The notes beneath the pieces are model-generated. The model did not search any database. It saw only the letters and a program-made list of their open reading frames with translations, and was not told the origin of the DNA. A stretch of 13,690 nucleotides of DNA. Source: Gallionella sp. GTDB taxonomy: Bacteria; Pseudomonadota; Gammaproteobacteria; Burkholderiales; Gallionellaceae. The position numbers were made by a program, and so were the translations under genes. Location: the NCBI GenBank assembly GCA_030690245.1, contig JAUYGW010000013.1:1-13690 (forward strand), in the 5' to 3' direction. This document shows, one piece after another, positions 1 to 7,835 of this stretch (positions are counted from its first letter, which is position 1; every line of letters starts with the position of its first letter).

Positions 1-1
1 C

Positions 2-241
2 GCCCATATCCGGCAAGAAAACCCGCAAGCCGCCAATCGTGTTGTTTCTGCCATCCGCAAGGAGACCATGCAGCTTGCCCGCACCCCTCTGGCAGGCAGA
101 CCGGGGCGCGTTGAAAACACCCGTGAATTCGTCATAGCCAACCTCCCTTACATTGCGGCTTATCAGGTCATGCCTTCCGCTGTCGAAATTCTTGCCGTGA
201 TCCATACTGCCCGGCTGTGGCCGGAAAATTTTTCGGATTGA
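2..241 (+). CDS. RelE/ParE-family toxin, C-terminal part (5' end outside window)
   Basis: An open frame enters from the left edge and ends at TGA 239-241, giving 79 residues. The sequence has the ParE/RelE C-terminal signature: a helix rich in Ala and Arg (AANRVVSAIRKE), then LAGRPGRVENTREFVI, a PYIAAYQV strand, and a final VIHTARLWP. Family members are about 90-100 residues, so some 15-20 N-terminal residues are missing. ParE toxins inhibit DNA gyrase and RelE toxins cleave mRNA on the ribosome; the GRxGRxxxTREF pattern favours the ParE-like branch, but the target cannot be told from this fragment. The partner antitoxin would be expected just upstream, outside the window. The gene converges with the HD-GYP gene, with 24 bp between stop codons and no clear terminator. 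Confidence 0.88.
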   Translation, partial: AHIRQENPQAANRVVSAIRKETMQLARTPLAGRPGRVENTREFVIANLPYIAAYQVMPSAVEILAVIHTARLWPENFSD

Positions 242-265
242 CGGGGCATCACGCTTGGCCGCCTG

Positions 266-1942
266 TCATGGCTCCAAATTTACCCCCGGAATCCTGCTCA
301 AGTCCACCTCGTCGATCTGCTCGGGCGCGAGAAATTGTCTGGCGTAATCCAGATAGACTTTTTCGCGGATGAACACATCGAACAGGTCGGGATCGATATG
401 CCCGTCCAGTTTGAGTTTTCCGAGTATGGTCAGCGATTCGGTCAGGGTCTTGCCTGCCTTGTAGGGGCGGTCTTTGGCGGTGAGCGCCTCGAAAATATCG
501 GCGATGCCCATCACCCGCGCCTGCACCGACATCTGTTCGCGCGTCAGTCCGCGCGGGTAGCCCTTGCCGTCCATGCATTCGTGATGTCCGCCGGCATATT
601 CGGCGACATTTCTGAGGTGTCTCGGCCACGGCAGGGATTCCAGCATCTTGATGGTGACGACGATGTGGTGATTGATGATTTCGCGCTCCGCCGCAGTCAA
701 AGTGCCGGCGCGTATATTGAGGTTCTCAACTTCATCGTCGCTGAGAAATGGTTTAAACGGGCCATCCGCGGAGCGGATGCTCGCAAAGTTAGCCATTTTT
801 CCATCGGCATCGCGCCATTGATAGGCGGCGATTTGACGCACGCGCTGCTGCGCCTCCTCCGACATGGCCTCGCCGCCGACGTTGCAGTGGTGCAGGAATT
901 CCCGGTCGTCGTCGAGTTGCCGGATGCGCGCCTCATATTCGGCGCGGATAGTTTCAGCGCCCCGATCCTCGATCCTCGATCCCCGATCCTCATGCAGTGC
1001 ACGCAACATGGCGATTTCCGCGTCGCGCTTGAGCACCTCGAAGCGCGTGTCAATCAAATGGATGCGGTCAAACAAGGTATGCAGCTTGGTCGACTTGTCC
1101 ACCACATGCACCGGGGTGGTGATTTTTCCGCAATCGTGCAGCAGGCCGGCGATTTTTAGCTCATACCGGTCCTTGTCGGTCATCACAAAACCCTTGAGCG
1201 GGCCGCTGTTTGTGCGGTTGACCGCTTCGGCAATCATCATGGTCAGCACCGGCACGCGCGCGCAGTGCCCGCCGGTATAAGGCGACTTGTCGTCAATCGC
1301 GGTATTGATGAGCTGGATAAGGGACTCGAACAGCTTCTCCAGTTGCCAAATCAGGCGGCGGTTGGTGAGCGCGATGGCAGCCTGCGAGGCGAGCGACTCC
1401 AGCAACTGCTGATCGTCGCCTGAAAACGGAACGATAGCGCCGCTTTGCCGGTCTTGCGCATTGATGAGTTGCAGCACGCCGATGACTTGATCATCGTGGT
1501 CGCGCATCGGCACGGTAAGAAAGGACTGGGAACGGTAGCCGGTCATGCTGTCGAATTTTTTGGTGCCGGAAAAATCGAAGCCCTGCGCCGTATAGGCATC
1601 TTGAATATTAACCGCCTCACCGCTAAGCGACGAATGGCTCGCGACGTTGTTGTGATTGGGATTGCCGGCCTCATCGTAAAGCCGGATCGGAGGCAAGTTA
1701 ATCGGCACGCCGCTGGTGCCGCCCATCGCAATTTTCAGCGAATCGGTGCGCATGATCTCAAAGCGCAGCACCCGCTGCTCCGGCTCATGCAAATAAAGCG
1801 TGCCGGCGTCGGCGTTGGTGATGCGCTTGGCCGCCACCAGAATCGTTTCGAGCAGGCTGTTGATGTCGTGCTGCTGCGACAGCGCGATGCCGATCTCGTT
1901 GAGTTCCTTGAGGCGATGCAGGAGGTTATCCGCAGAATCCAT
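266..1942 (-). CDS. GAF-HD-GYP protein, predicted cyclic-di-GMP phosphodiesterase
   Basis: 558 residues. A GAF domain spans about residues 15-195 (TGYRSQSFLTVP, then VIGVLQLINAQ), followed by a helical linker and an HD-GYP domain at about 215-535. The metal and catalytic motifs are all visible: H226, HD 269-270 with K273 (HDCGK), H425, HHE 453-455 and DGKGYP 458-463, then the conserved ADIFEALTAKDRPY. HD-GYP domains hydrolyse c-di-GMP to pGpG or GMP, so activity is likely. The domain is split: about 150 residues separate HDCGK from H425, much more than usual, and this insert carries a heptamer DNA repeat (residues about 319-327). The start is the only ATG after an in-frame TAA just upstream. 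It lacks a Shine-Dalgarno sequence and follows the ATPase gene by 32 bp, so it is probably last in the operon. No membrane segment is seen, so it should be cytoplasmic. Confidence 0.93.
   Translation of the reverse strand: MDSADNLLHRLKELNEIGIALSQQHDINSLLETILVAAKRITNADAGTLYLHEPEQRVLRFEIMRTDSLKIAMGGTSGVPINLPPIRLYDEAGNPNHNNVASHSSLSGEAVNIQDAYTAQGFDFSGTKKFDSMTGYRSQSFLTVPMRDHDDQVIGVLQLINAQDRQSGAIVPFSGDDQQLLESLASQAAIALTNRRLIWQLEKLFESLIQLINTAIDDKSPYTGGHCARVPVLTMMIAEAVNRTNSGPLKGFVMTDKDRYELKIAGLLHDCGKITTPVHVVDKSTKLHTLFDRIHLIDTRFEVLKRDAEIAMLRALHEDRGSRIEDRGAETIRAEYEARIRQLDDDREFLHHCNVGGEAMSEEAQQRVRQIAAYQWRDADGKMANFASIRSADGPFKPFLSDDEVENLNIRAGTLTAAEREIINHHIVVTIKMLESLPWPRHLRNVAEYAGGHHECMDGKGYPRGLTREQMSVQARVMGIADIFEALTAKDRPYKAGKTLTESLTILGKLKLDGHIDPDLFDVFIREKVYLDYARQFLAPEQIDEVDLSRIPGVNLEP
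961..988. repeat. Four tandem heptamers inside the HD-GYP coding region
   Basis: On the plus strand four 7-bp units run CCCGATC, CTCGATC, CTCGATC, CCCGATC. They encode the repetitive ED-RGSRIEDRG stretch in the insert of the HD-GYP domain. Seven is not a multiple of three, so loss or gain of one unit would shift the reading frame, while three units would keep it. Confidence 0.9.
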
Positions 1943-1962
1943 GGGTTAGTCGTCAGTCGTTA
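1942..1962. repeat. Heptamer repeat replacing the HD-GYP ribosome binding site
   Basis: Plus-strand units TGGGTTA, GTCGTCA, GTCGTTA (minus sense TAACGAC, TGACGAC, TAACCCA) fill most of the 32-bp gap between the ATPase stop and the HD-GYP ATG. The repeat sits where a Shine-Dalgarno sequence would be, and no GGAG-like motif is present. The third unit is a looser match than the other two. Confidence 0.65.
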
Positions 1963-1974
1963 GCCGCTGATAAC

Positions 1975-4368
1975 TCACTTGATACAAACCGCGCGTATCT
2001 GGTGCATATCGGTAATGCCCTGCAACACCTTTTCCATGCCGTCCTGCTTCAGGGTATGCATACCTTCTTCAAGAGCGATGGCCAGCAACTCGGCGACGCG
2101 CGCATGTTCCTGAATGGCCTTTTTGATCGGGTCGGTGCCGATCAGCAGTTCGTGCAAGCCGACACGCCCGCGATAGCCGGTGCCGGTGCATTTGTCGCAG
2201 CCAACCGGTTCGTACAGCGTAAATTGCCCCTTGTCATCTGCAAACAGCTTGACCCACTCGGCATACAGAGCCTTGGTCGCGGCAGCCGGGTCTTTTTTCC
2301 AGGTCGCGGTATTCATCAATTCGCCGCTGTACTCGGTGAGTAGTAATTTTATTTCCTCGGCTGTCGCGATATGCGGTTTCTTGCAGTCGCCGCACAGGCG
2401 CTTCCCCAAACGCTGCGCCAGAATACCCAGCAACGCATCCGCAAAGTTGAACGGGTCCATACCCATATCCAGCAGGCGGTTGATGGATTCCGGCGCGCTG
2501 TTGGTGTGCAGGGTGGCAAACACCAGGTGGCCGGTGAGCGAGGCTTCGATGCCGATGGATACGGTTTCCTTGTCGCGCATTTCGCCGACCATGATCACGT
2601 CCGGATCGGCGCGCAGGAAGGCGCGCATGATGGTCGCAAAATCCAGTCCGGCCTTCTTGTTGATCTGTACCTGGCGCAAGCCCTTCTGGGTGATTTCCAC
2701 CGGGTCTTCCGCCGTCCATATCTTGGTGTCCGGCTTGTTGATGTATTTGAGGATGGAGTGCAGCGTGGTGGTTTTGCCGGAACCGGTCGGGCCGCACACG
2801 AAGAACAGTCCGTATGGCTTGCTGACCGTCTCCTTGATCAGCTCATTATTGCGCGCCGAGAAGCCCATTTTCTCCAACGGCAACGGTTCGCCGGAAGCGA
2901 GAATACGCATCACCACATCTTCGACCCCCCCCTGTGACGGGATGGTTGCGACGCGCAACTCGATGTCCAGCGGGCCATATTTTCTGAATTTAATCTTGCC
3001 GTCCTGCGGTTTGCGCTTCTCGGAAATATCCAGGTCGCACATGATCTTGAGGCGCGTCACCAGCGCGTTGCGATAGGTGGACGGCACTTCGATGTAATTG
3101 AGCAGCGAACCGTCCTTGCGCACGCGGATCTGCGTCTTGGCCTTGCCCGGCCCCGGCTCGATATGAATATCCGAAGCGCCCATCCGGTACGCATCGACGA
3201 TGATCTTGTTGACCAGCTTCACCAGCTCGTTGTCGGCGGCGGCACTGACGTCTTCCTGGCTGGCGCCGGCGCCTTCTTCTTCGTCCCCGCCCATGCTGGT
3301 CAGCAAATCATCCATCGAGGATTCATCCGCTGCGAAGCCGCTGCTTGCGTCAGAGCCTCCGCCATAGAACAAATCCAGAGCCTGCTTGAATTCGCGCTGC
3401 GAGCAAACCTTATAGACCAGCCGGTTCTTGGGGAAAATGTTGTTGACCACCCGCGAGGTCTGAATCCGCTCGGGATCGGTGGTCAAAATGACCAGCCCCT
3501 CCTGGGTCTCCTCGATCGGAATCCAGTGGCTGCTTTCCACATATTCCCGCTTCAGGTTTCTCAGCAAATCGGTCGGCTTGATGCGATCCGCCTTGTATGG
3601 CTCGTAAGCAACCCCGAAGAAGCTGGACAATGCCTTGCCCAGTGCAGGGATGCTGACCTGGAATTCGTCGATCAGCACTTCTTCGATGTCTATGCCTTTG
3701 CGGCGTGCGGTGCGGGTTGCCAATTCGAATTCTGCGGTGGAGAGCACCGCATCGGCCACCAGGTAGTCATACTTGGTTTTAACCGTCGTATTTTGCTGGC
3801 GCTGGCGCAATGCCACTGCCATCGTCTGCGCCAGCTCCTGCACGCCCTCCTCGACCATCGCCGCAAAAGGGGCGCCAGCCTTGTTATTGATGACCTGGAT
3901 GACGCCGACCAGATCGCCGCCGGTATCCAGAATCGGTGCGACCAGCATCTGCTTGGTGCGGTAACCGGTGCGTTTGTCCACCTCCTGCAAAAACCGCAAC
4001 TGCGGGCTATAGGCGGCCAGTTCCTGCCCGTCATAGACATCCTTGATGTTGAGCAGCTTTCGGTGCATTGCCGCATAACCGGCAACACTCTGTTCGGCGA
4101 TCGGTAGCTTGAGATCCTTAAAGGAATTCAGCCCGGTTTTGACCTTGGAAATAAGCGAGGCATTGTCTTCGCCCACCACATAGATGGTCAGCCGGTCGGC
4201 ATTGAACAGCGTGCAGATGTCCTTGCTGACATCCAGCATGATTTCGTCAATATTGCTGGTCGCGTGTATCTTGTTGATGACGTGATTGAGATTTTTGGTG
4301 AACTCAAGCTTGAGGCTGATTTCACCGACGCTACCTGTTGCGGCGTTGCCCGCCATGACTGTACTCAT
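1975..4368 (-). CDS. GAF-GspE/PilB-type secretion or pilus assembly ATPase
   Basis: 797 residues. Domains in order: GAF (about 25-190; TGYRTKQMLVAP, GVIQVINNK); a GspE/MshE-type N-terminal domain (about 200-335); an acidic linker (about 345-380); and a hexameric secretion ATPase core (about 380-797). The core shows Walker A GPTGSGKT (526-533), Asp box TAEDPVE (552-558), Walker B with DPDVIMVGEMRD (588-599), His box TGHLVFATLHTN (612-623) and a four-cysteine zinc site C659/C662 and C724/C727. Family members power type II secretion or type IV pilus extension at the inner membrane. No gspF/pilC, pseudopilin or secretin gene lies nearby, so the partner machine is unknown. The GAF domain is an addition to the usual architecture. 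The start is supported by GGGGAG five bases upstream of the ATG. About 61 residues separate the two CxxC pairs, longer than I expect for this family. Confidence 0.93.
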   Translation of the reverse strand: MSTVMAGNAATGSVGEISLKLEFTKNLNHVINKIHATSNIDEIMLDVSKDICTLFNADRLTIYVVGEDNASLISKVKTGLNSFKDLKLPIAEQSVAGYAAMHRKLLNIKDVYDGQELAAYSPQLRFLQEVDKRTGYRTKQMLVAPILDTGGDLVGVIQVINNKAGAPFAAMVEEGVQELAQTMAVALRQRQQNTTVKTKYDYLVADAVLSTAEFELATRTARRKGIDIEEVLIDEFQVSIPALGKALSSFFGVAYEPYKADRIKPTDLLRNLKREYVESSHWIPIEETQEGLVILTTDPERIQTSRVVNNIFPKNRLVYKVCSQREFKQALDLFYGGGSDASSGFAADESSMDDLLTSMGGDEEEGAGASQEDVSAAADNELVKLVNKIIVDAYRMGASDIHIEPGPGKAKTQIRVRKDGSLLNYIEVPSTYRNALVTRLKIMCDLDISEKRKPQDGKIKFRKYGPLDIELRVATIPSQGGVEDVVMRILASGEPLPLEKMGFSARNNELIKETVSKPYGLFFVCGPTGSGKTTTLHSILKYINKPDTKIWTAEDPVEITQKGLRQVQINKKAGLDFATIMRAFLRADPDVIMVGEMRDKETVSIGIEASLTGHLVFATLHTNSAPESINRLLDMGMDPFNFADALLGILAQRLGKRLCGDCKKPHIATAEEIKLLLTEYSGELMNTATWKKDPAAATKALYAEWVKLFADDKGQFTLYEPVGCDKCTGTGYRGRVGLHELLIGTDPIKKAIQEHARVAELLAIALEEGMHTLKQDGMEKVLQGITDMHQIRAVCIK

Positions 4369-4574
4369 TCTTGCTCCCCTGCCTTTTTCATCGAGCTACT
4401 GCCGCACCGGCCGTAGCCAGCCATCCAAAACCTGCACATCGTATCCGGCCTGCGCCCATCCAATGCAAGAGTCCGGAGCTTCATCGTTTTGCCGCCTTTT
4501 TCTGGTGAGTGGAAAGTGGATCGGCACTTCGTGCCTCAGTGGGAAAAACCTCCCCACTCACAACTCCCCACTCA
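4369..4574. other. Intergenic region upstream of the ATPase gene
   Basis: This 206-bp gap separates the cyclase stop from the ATPase start. The part nearest the ATPase holds its GGGGAG ribosome binding site; the part nearest the cyclase holds a composite repeat with hairpins (4505-4577). I see no convincing sigma70 promoter, no U-tract terminator and no credible small gene. Read-through from the cyclase is therefore possible but not shown. Confidence 0.5.
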
Positions 4575-4577
4575 CTA
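4505..4577. repeat. Composite inverted/tandem repeat across the cyclase stop codon
   Basis: GTGAGTGG (4505-4512) pairs exactly with CCACTCAC (4554-4561), and a perfect GGCAC-TTC-GTGCC hairpin (4523-4535) lies between. At the right end a 14-bp unit is tandemly repeated (4550-4563 and 4564-4577), readable as 7-mers CTCCCCA, CTCACAA, CTCCCCA, CTCACTA. The last unit contains the cyclase stop codon (CTA, TAG on the minus strand). There is no U-tract after the hairpin on the minus strand, so it is not a standard intrinsic terminator. Confidence 0.75.
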
Positions 4578-6797
4578 TTTCGTCTGAAACACGAACACGC
4601 CATCCCATTCCGCAGCCGGCGGATTCTTGCGGAAGTGGGCGATGCGCTCGGCGTAGATTCCATACAGCGCGGTTTCAGGCGACATGCGCTGCAAATTCAT
4701 CAGTTGCAATTCCGCCTGGTCCCAATCCTGTTTGCGATACAGGCGGCGCACTTCATGGAACAGCTTGACTTCATCCTGGAGCGCCTTGCTCACTTCGTCG
4801 AGCAAGCCGATCGGCTCGTAAATCGCCACCGGCTTATCCTTGCCTTTTACCCGCACATGGTCAAGCTCGCGATAAACAAAGTCGGTTACGGCATTTTTGG
4901 TGTTTTCGCCGACGATCACGCCGACGCCATATTGCTTGGTGATGCTTTCCAGGCGCGAAGCAAGGTTCACCGCATCGCCCATCACCGTGTAAGCCACGCG
5001 CACTTCCGAGCCCATGTTGCCGACACTGACGCGCCCGCTATTGATGCCCACGCCAACGCGAATCTCCGGCCAGCCGCGCTCCTTAAAATGCGGCCGCAGG
5101 GCTTTCAGGGTCGATTGCATCTCGATGCCCGCCAATATGGCATTGCGCGCATGGTTCTCATCCGGCAGGGGGGCGCCCCAGAACGCCATGATGCAGTCGC
5201 CCATATACTTGTCTATGGTGCCGCGATGTTTGTAAACAACGCGAGACAACGGGGTCAGAAACTCGTTCATCAGCAGCGTCAATTCCTTCGGATCCAACCC
5301 CTCCGAAATGGTGGTAAAACCGCGCACGTCGGAGAACAGGATGGTCATCTCGCGGCTCTTGCCTTCCATGGACACGCTTTCCGGATGCTCGGCCATTTCC
5401 TCGACCAGTTCGCTCGGCACATATTGGCCGAACAACCCGGTAATCTGGCGCTTGGTGCGCGATTCGACGAAGTAACCGTAGGACATGTCCAGCGCAAACA
5501 GCAATGCGATCATCACCAGGCTGTTCGCAACCAGCATTATCAAATTGCCATAGTGCCAGGCCGCCAGACTCAACCCTACGGTCGCGGCGAACATTGATGC
5601 CGAAGCCAGCATGGCCTTGGCGGGGCTCAAGGCCGGCAACAAAAAACTCAAGGCGACACCGATCAGCAACAGCCAGACCACCTCGGCGCCAACCATGTAG
5701 GCAGGCTGCTCCTTCAGGTTTTGATCGAGAATGCCGGAAATCATGTTGGCATGGACTTCCACCCCCGGGTAAACCTCCGCCACCGGCGTGGCGCGCATAT
5801 CCAGCAGTCCCGGAGCCGTGGTGCCCACCAGCACGATCTTGTCCTTGAGCCGGGCAATCTCGACACGGTCGTGCAGCACATCTGCAACCGAAATATAGCG
5901 GAAGCTTCCCTGCCCGCCGCGGTACGGCACAAAGGCAGCCACATTTTGATCTACCGGGATTTTCAACCTGCTGCCGCCCGTACCCAGTTCCAGCCACTCC
6001 AGGCCGCCATACCCGTTGCTCTTACCCTCGGCAAAACCCGGCAGCAGCTCGGGTTGGCCAAACAAGGTGCGCACCATCGCAAGCGATAAGGATTCGTAAT
6101 AGGCGCCGCCATATTCCGCGAGCATCGGCACACGCCGCACCTCTCCATCATCATCCACCAGCGGATTGAAGTGCCCGGCGCTTGCGGCGGCTTTCTGCAG
6201 TTCAGGAAGATTTGCCCCATAACCGTTCCATGCCGTAAAGCCGATCTGCCTCCCCTTGAACGTGCCGGAAGGGAAGACCGGCTCGGGCAATGCTCCCGAT
6301 ATATTGGCGCCTTTATGGTTGGTCAGGTAATACCCCAATACCACGTTGCGGTTCCTGATCTTGCTGGCAAACAGGCTGTCGTATTCGAGTTGCGGCTGAA
6401 TCTGGGCCAATGCCGCCTGAAATTTTGCATCGCCCTTGAGCTGGTTCTGCCCGATTTTCTGCAACACCTTGAGCCCCGAGCTCTCGTCCTTTTCGGCGAA
6501 GACCACATCGAAACCGACCACTGCTACGCCATATTTGTCGAACAACTTGTCCGTCAACAGGCTGAGGCGATCCCGGCTCCACGGCCAGCGGCCTTCCTCC
6601 TTGAGGCTTTTTTCATCGATGTCGAGAATGACGATGCGATCGTCCACCGTGCGCGGCATGGTCAGCTGCAAACGGTAGTCGTACAGGATAGCGGACAGCT
6701 GATCGACAAAATTCAGCCGATAGAAACGCGCGGCGTTGCCGACAAAAACCAACACGATCAGCAGCCCCAGCCCGATCAATATGGCGTTTTTTTTCAC
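4575..6797 (-). CDS. CHASE2-domain class III adenylate cyclase
   Basis: 740 residues, predicted inner-membrane protein. A signal-anchor helix (about 5-22) precedes a periplasmic CHASE2 sensor (about 30-360; DRIVILDIDEKSL, WPWSR, KDKIVLVGTTAPG, YPGVEVHANMISGIL). Three membrane helices follow (about 366-437), then a class III cyclase domain (about 480-660). Metal ligands D490 (FSDVRGFT) and D534 (KYMGD), purine-contacting K530 and the transition-state pair N611/R615 (VNLASR) are present. The second purine residue is T604 rather than Asp, the class IIIb pattern linked to bicarbonate-responsive adenylate cyclases. The product is thus predicted to be cAMP. A C-terminal helical tail follows (about 665-740). 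The start is GTG; the next in-frame Met lies inside CHASE2 and would delete the signal anchor. The ribosome site is weak (GGGA). The kinase in the same cluster carries a CHASE2 domain too. Confidence 0.94.
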   Translation of the reverse strand: MKKNAILIGLGLLIVLVFVGNAARFYRLNFVDQLSAILYDYRLQLTMPRTVDDRIVILDIDEKSLKEEGRWPWSRDRLSLLTDKLFDKYGVAVVGFDVVFAEKDESSGLKVLQKIGQNQLKGDAKFQAALAQIQPQLEYDSLFASKIRNRNVVLGYYLTNHKGANISGALPEPVFPSGTFKGRQIGFTAWNGYGANLPELQKAAASAGHFNPLVDDDGEVRRVPMLAEYGGAYYESLSLAMVRTLFGQPELLPGFAEGKSNGYGGLEWLELGTGGSRLKIPVDQNVAAFVPYRGGQGSFRYISVADVLHDRVEIARLKDKIVLVGTTAPGLLDMRATPVAEVYPGVEVHANMISGILDQNLKEQPAYMVGAEVVWLLLIGVALSFLLPALSPAKAMLASASMFAATVGLSLAAWHYGNLIMLVANSLVMIALLFALDMSYGYFVESRTKRQITGLFGQYVPSELVEEMAEHPESVSMEGKSREMTILFSDVRGFTTISEGLDPKELTLLMNEFLTPLSRVVYKHRGTIDKYMGDCIMAFWGAPLPDENHARNAILAGIEMQSTLKALRPHFKERGWPEIRVGVGINSGRVSVGNMGSEVRVAYTVMGDAVNLASRLESITKQYGVGVIVGENTKNAVTDFVYRELDHVRVKGKDKPVAIYEPIGLLDEVSKALQDEVKLFHEVRRLYRKQDWDQAELQLMNLQRMSPETALYGIYAERIAHFRKNPPAAEWDGVFVFQTK

Positions 6798-7000
6798 GCT
6801 ACGTATCCCGGCAGGTGATGATAGATGTCAGAAGCGCCCGCAAGGAGTACGGCAGAACCCGCTGCCCGGCTTGCCGGGCGTGGTGTGATACAAGGTAAAG
6901 GGAGAGGAGTTATCCTCAGTCCTCGCATCTCAAGCCTCAAAATTTTCTCCTCTTTCAATAAGGCAGCCATGGGGATTGCCCCTGCGGTTTTTGCCTTCTG
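6798..7000. other. Intergenic region between FHA and cyclase genes
   Basis: 203 bp without a convincing gene. It contains a GC-rich hairpin (GCCCGG 6864-6869 with CCGGGC 6874-6879) and a longer-range inverted repeat (AGAGGAG 6903-6909, CTCCTCT 6947-6953). Neither is followed by a U-tract on the minus strand. No sigma70 promoter with proper spacing was found. A plus-strand frame here is considered spurious. Confidence 0.45.
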
Positions 7001-7786
7001 TTACCCCTTGAAATAAAACTCCATTTTCACTCCGGCCAGCTCGACCACATCATGATCATTCAGCTGATGCGGCTGGTCGCCCAAAGACATTCCGTTCACC
7101 ATCGGATGGCTTGCGCCTTCCACGTGGGTAATGAAATAGCCGTGCGGGCGGCGGGTCAGGACAGCCACCTGTACGCCGGGCTTGCCCAGCGTGGTGAGAT
7201 TTTTAACCAGCTCCAGCTCCTTGCCGGCATTGGGTCCGGTCAGAATTTGCACCACGGCCGCCTGCGGTGCGGAGACAGCCGGCGATGCAACAGGCGGGGC
7301 AACCGCCGGGTTTGGCTGATGCGCGTCAAATTTTCCGGTTTTCTCGATCGCTTCTGCCGGCTTGGCATTCGGAGCGACTTGCATTTTCATGAAACCCGCC
7401 GTCGCATCGCCTTTTTCCGCGCCTGGAGCAGCCTGTTTGGGCGGCGCACGCAGCACCATGGTTTTCTCGAAGTCAGCCGGATTCACCTGGCCGGCCTGGT
7501 CATTAACGTATTTCAGCTTGTATTTACTTATTTCTATCAGGTCATTGTTTTGCAGGAAGTGCTTTTTGGTTGGCGCCCCGTTCACTTCCAGCCCGTTGGT
7601 GCTGTCCAGATCCTCGAGAAAGGAGTCGTGCTGGATGGTGATGATCGCGGCATGTTCGCCGCTCACCGCCAGATTATCGATGACGATATCGTTGTGCGCC
7701 TTGCGCCCGATGGTCATGCGCTCCTTGCTCAATGGGTATTCATTGAGCACCACCCCATCCATGCTAAGTATCAATTTTGCAGCCAT
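7001..7786 (-). CDS. Two-FHA-domain protein (phosphothreonine reader)
   Basis: 261 residues, no signal or membrane segment, so cytoplasmic. The N-terminal FHA domain (about 22-95) has all key residues: G27-R28, S42, H45, and the STNG (62-65) and VNG (68-70) turns. A Pro/Ala-rich linker (about 100-175) contains a short EKTMVL segment around T109. A second FHA-like domain (about 176-260) keeps the fold pattern and a VNG turn, but has GK for GR and TRRPH where the Ser-x-x-His site should be, so phosphopeptide binding there is doubtful. FHA domains bind phosphothreonine. Lying directly after a Ser/Thr kinase and its phosphatase, this protein is likely a substrate and/or reader of that kinase. The ribosome site GGAAGGG lies about nine bases before the ATG. 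Confidence 0.92.
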   Translation of the reverse strand: MAAKLILSMDGVVLNEYPLSKERMTIGRKAHNDIVIDNLAVSGEHAAIITIQHDSFLEDLDSTNGLEVNGAPTKKHFLQNNDLIEISKYKLKYVNDQAGQVNPADFEKTMVLRAPPKQAAPGAEKGDATAGFMKMQVAPNAKPAEAIEKTGKFDAHQPNPAVAPPVASPAVSAPQAAVVQILTGPNAGKELELVKNLTTLGKPGVQVAVLTRRPHGYFITHVEGASHPMVNGMSLGDQPHQLNDHDVVELAGVKMEFYFKG

Positions 7787-7835
7787 AGTCTTGACCCTTC
7801 CCCGATTTTGAGCCGATTATTTCTTAAGCCACCAA

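Noticed and set aside
222..238. AT-rich palindrome (CCGGAAAATTTTTCGG) as a bidirectional terminator between the convergent genes
   Set aside because: It lies inside the toxin coding sequence and would leave only a three-base GC stem closing an A/T loop.
4509..5597. Plus-strand open frame of about 360 codons opposite the cyclase gene
   Set aside because: Low-complexity antisense frame over a well-supported cyclase domain.
6825..7016. 63-codon plus-strand frame in the FHA-cyclase gap
   Set aside because: No ribosome site, no recognisable family, and it runs into the antisense side of the FHA gene.
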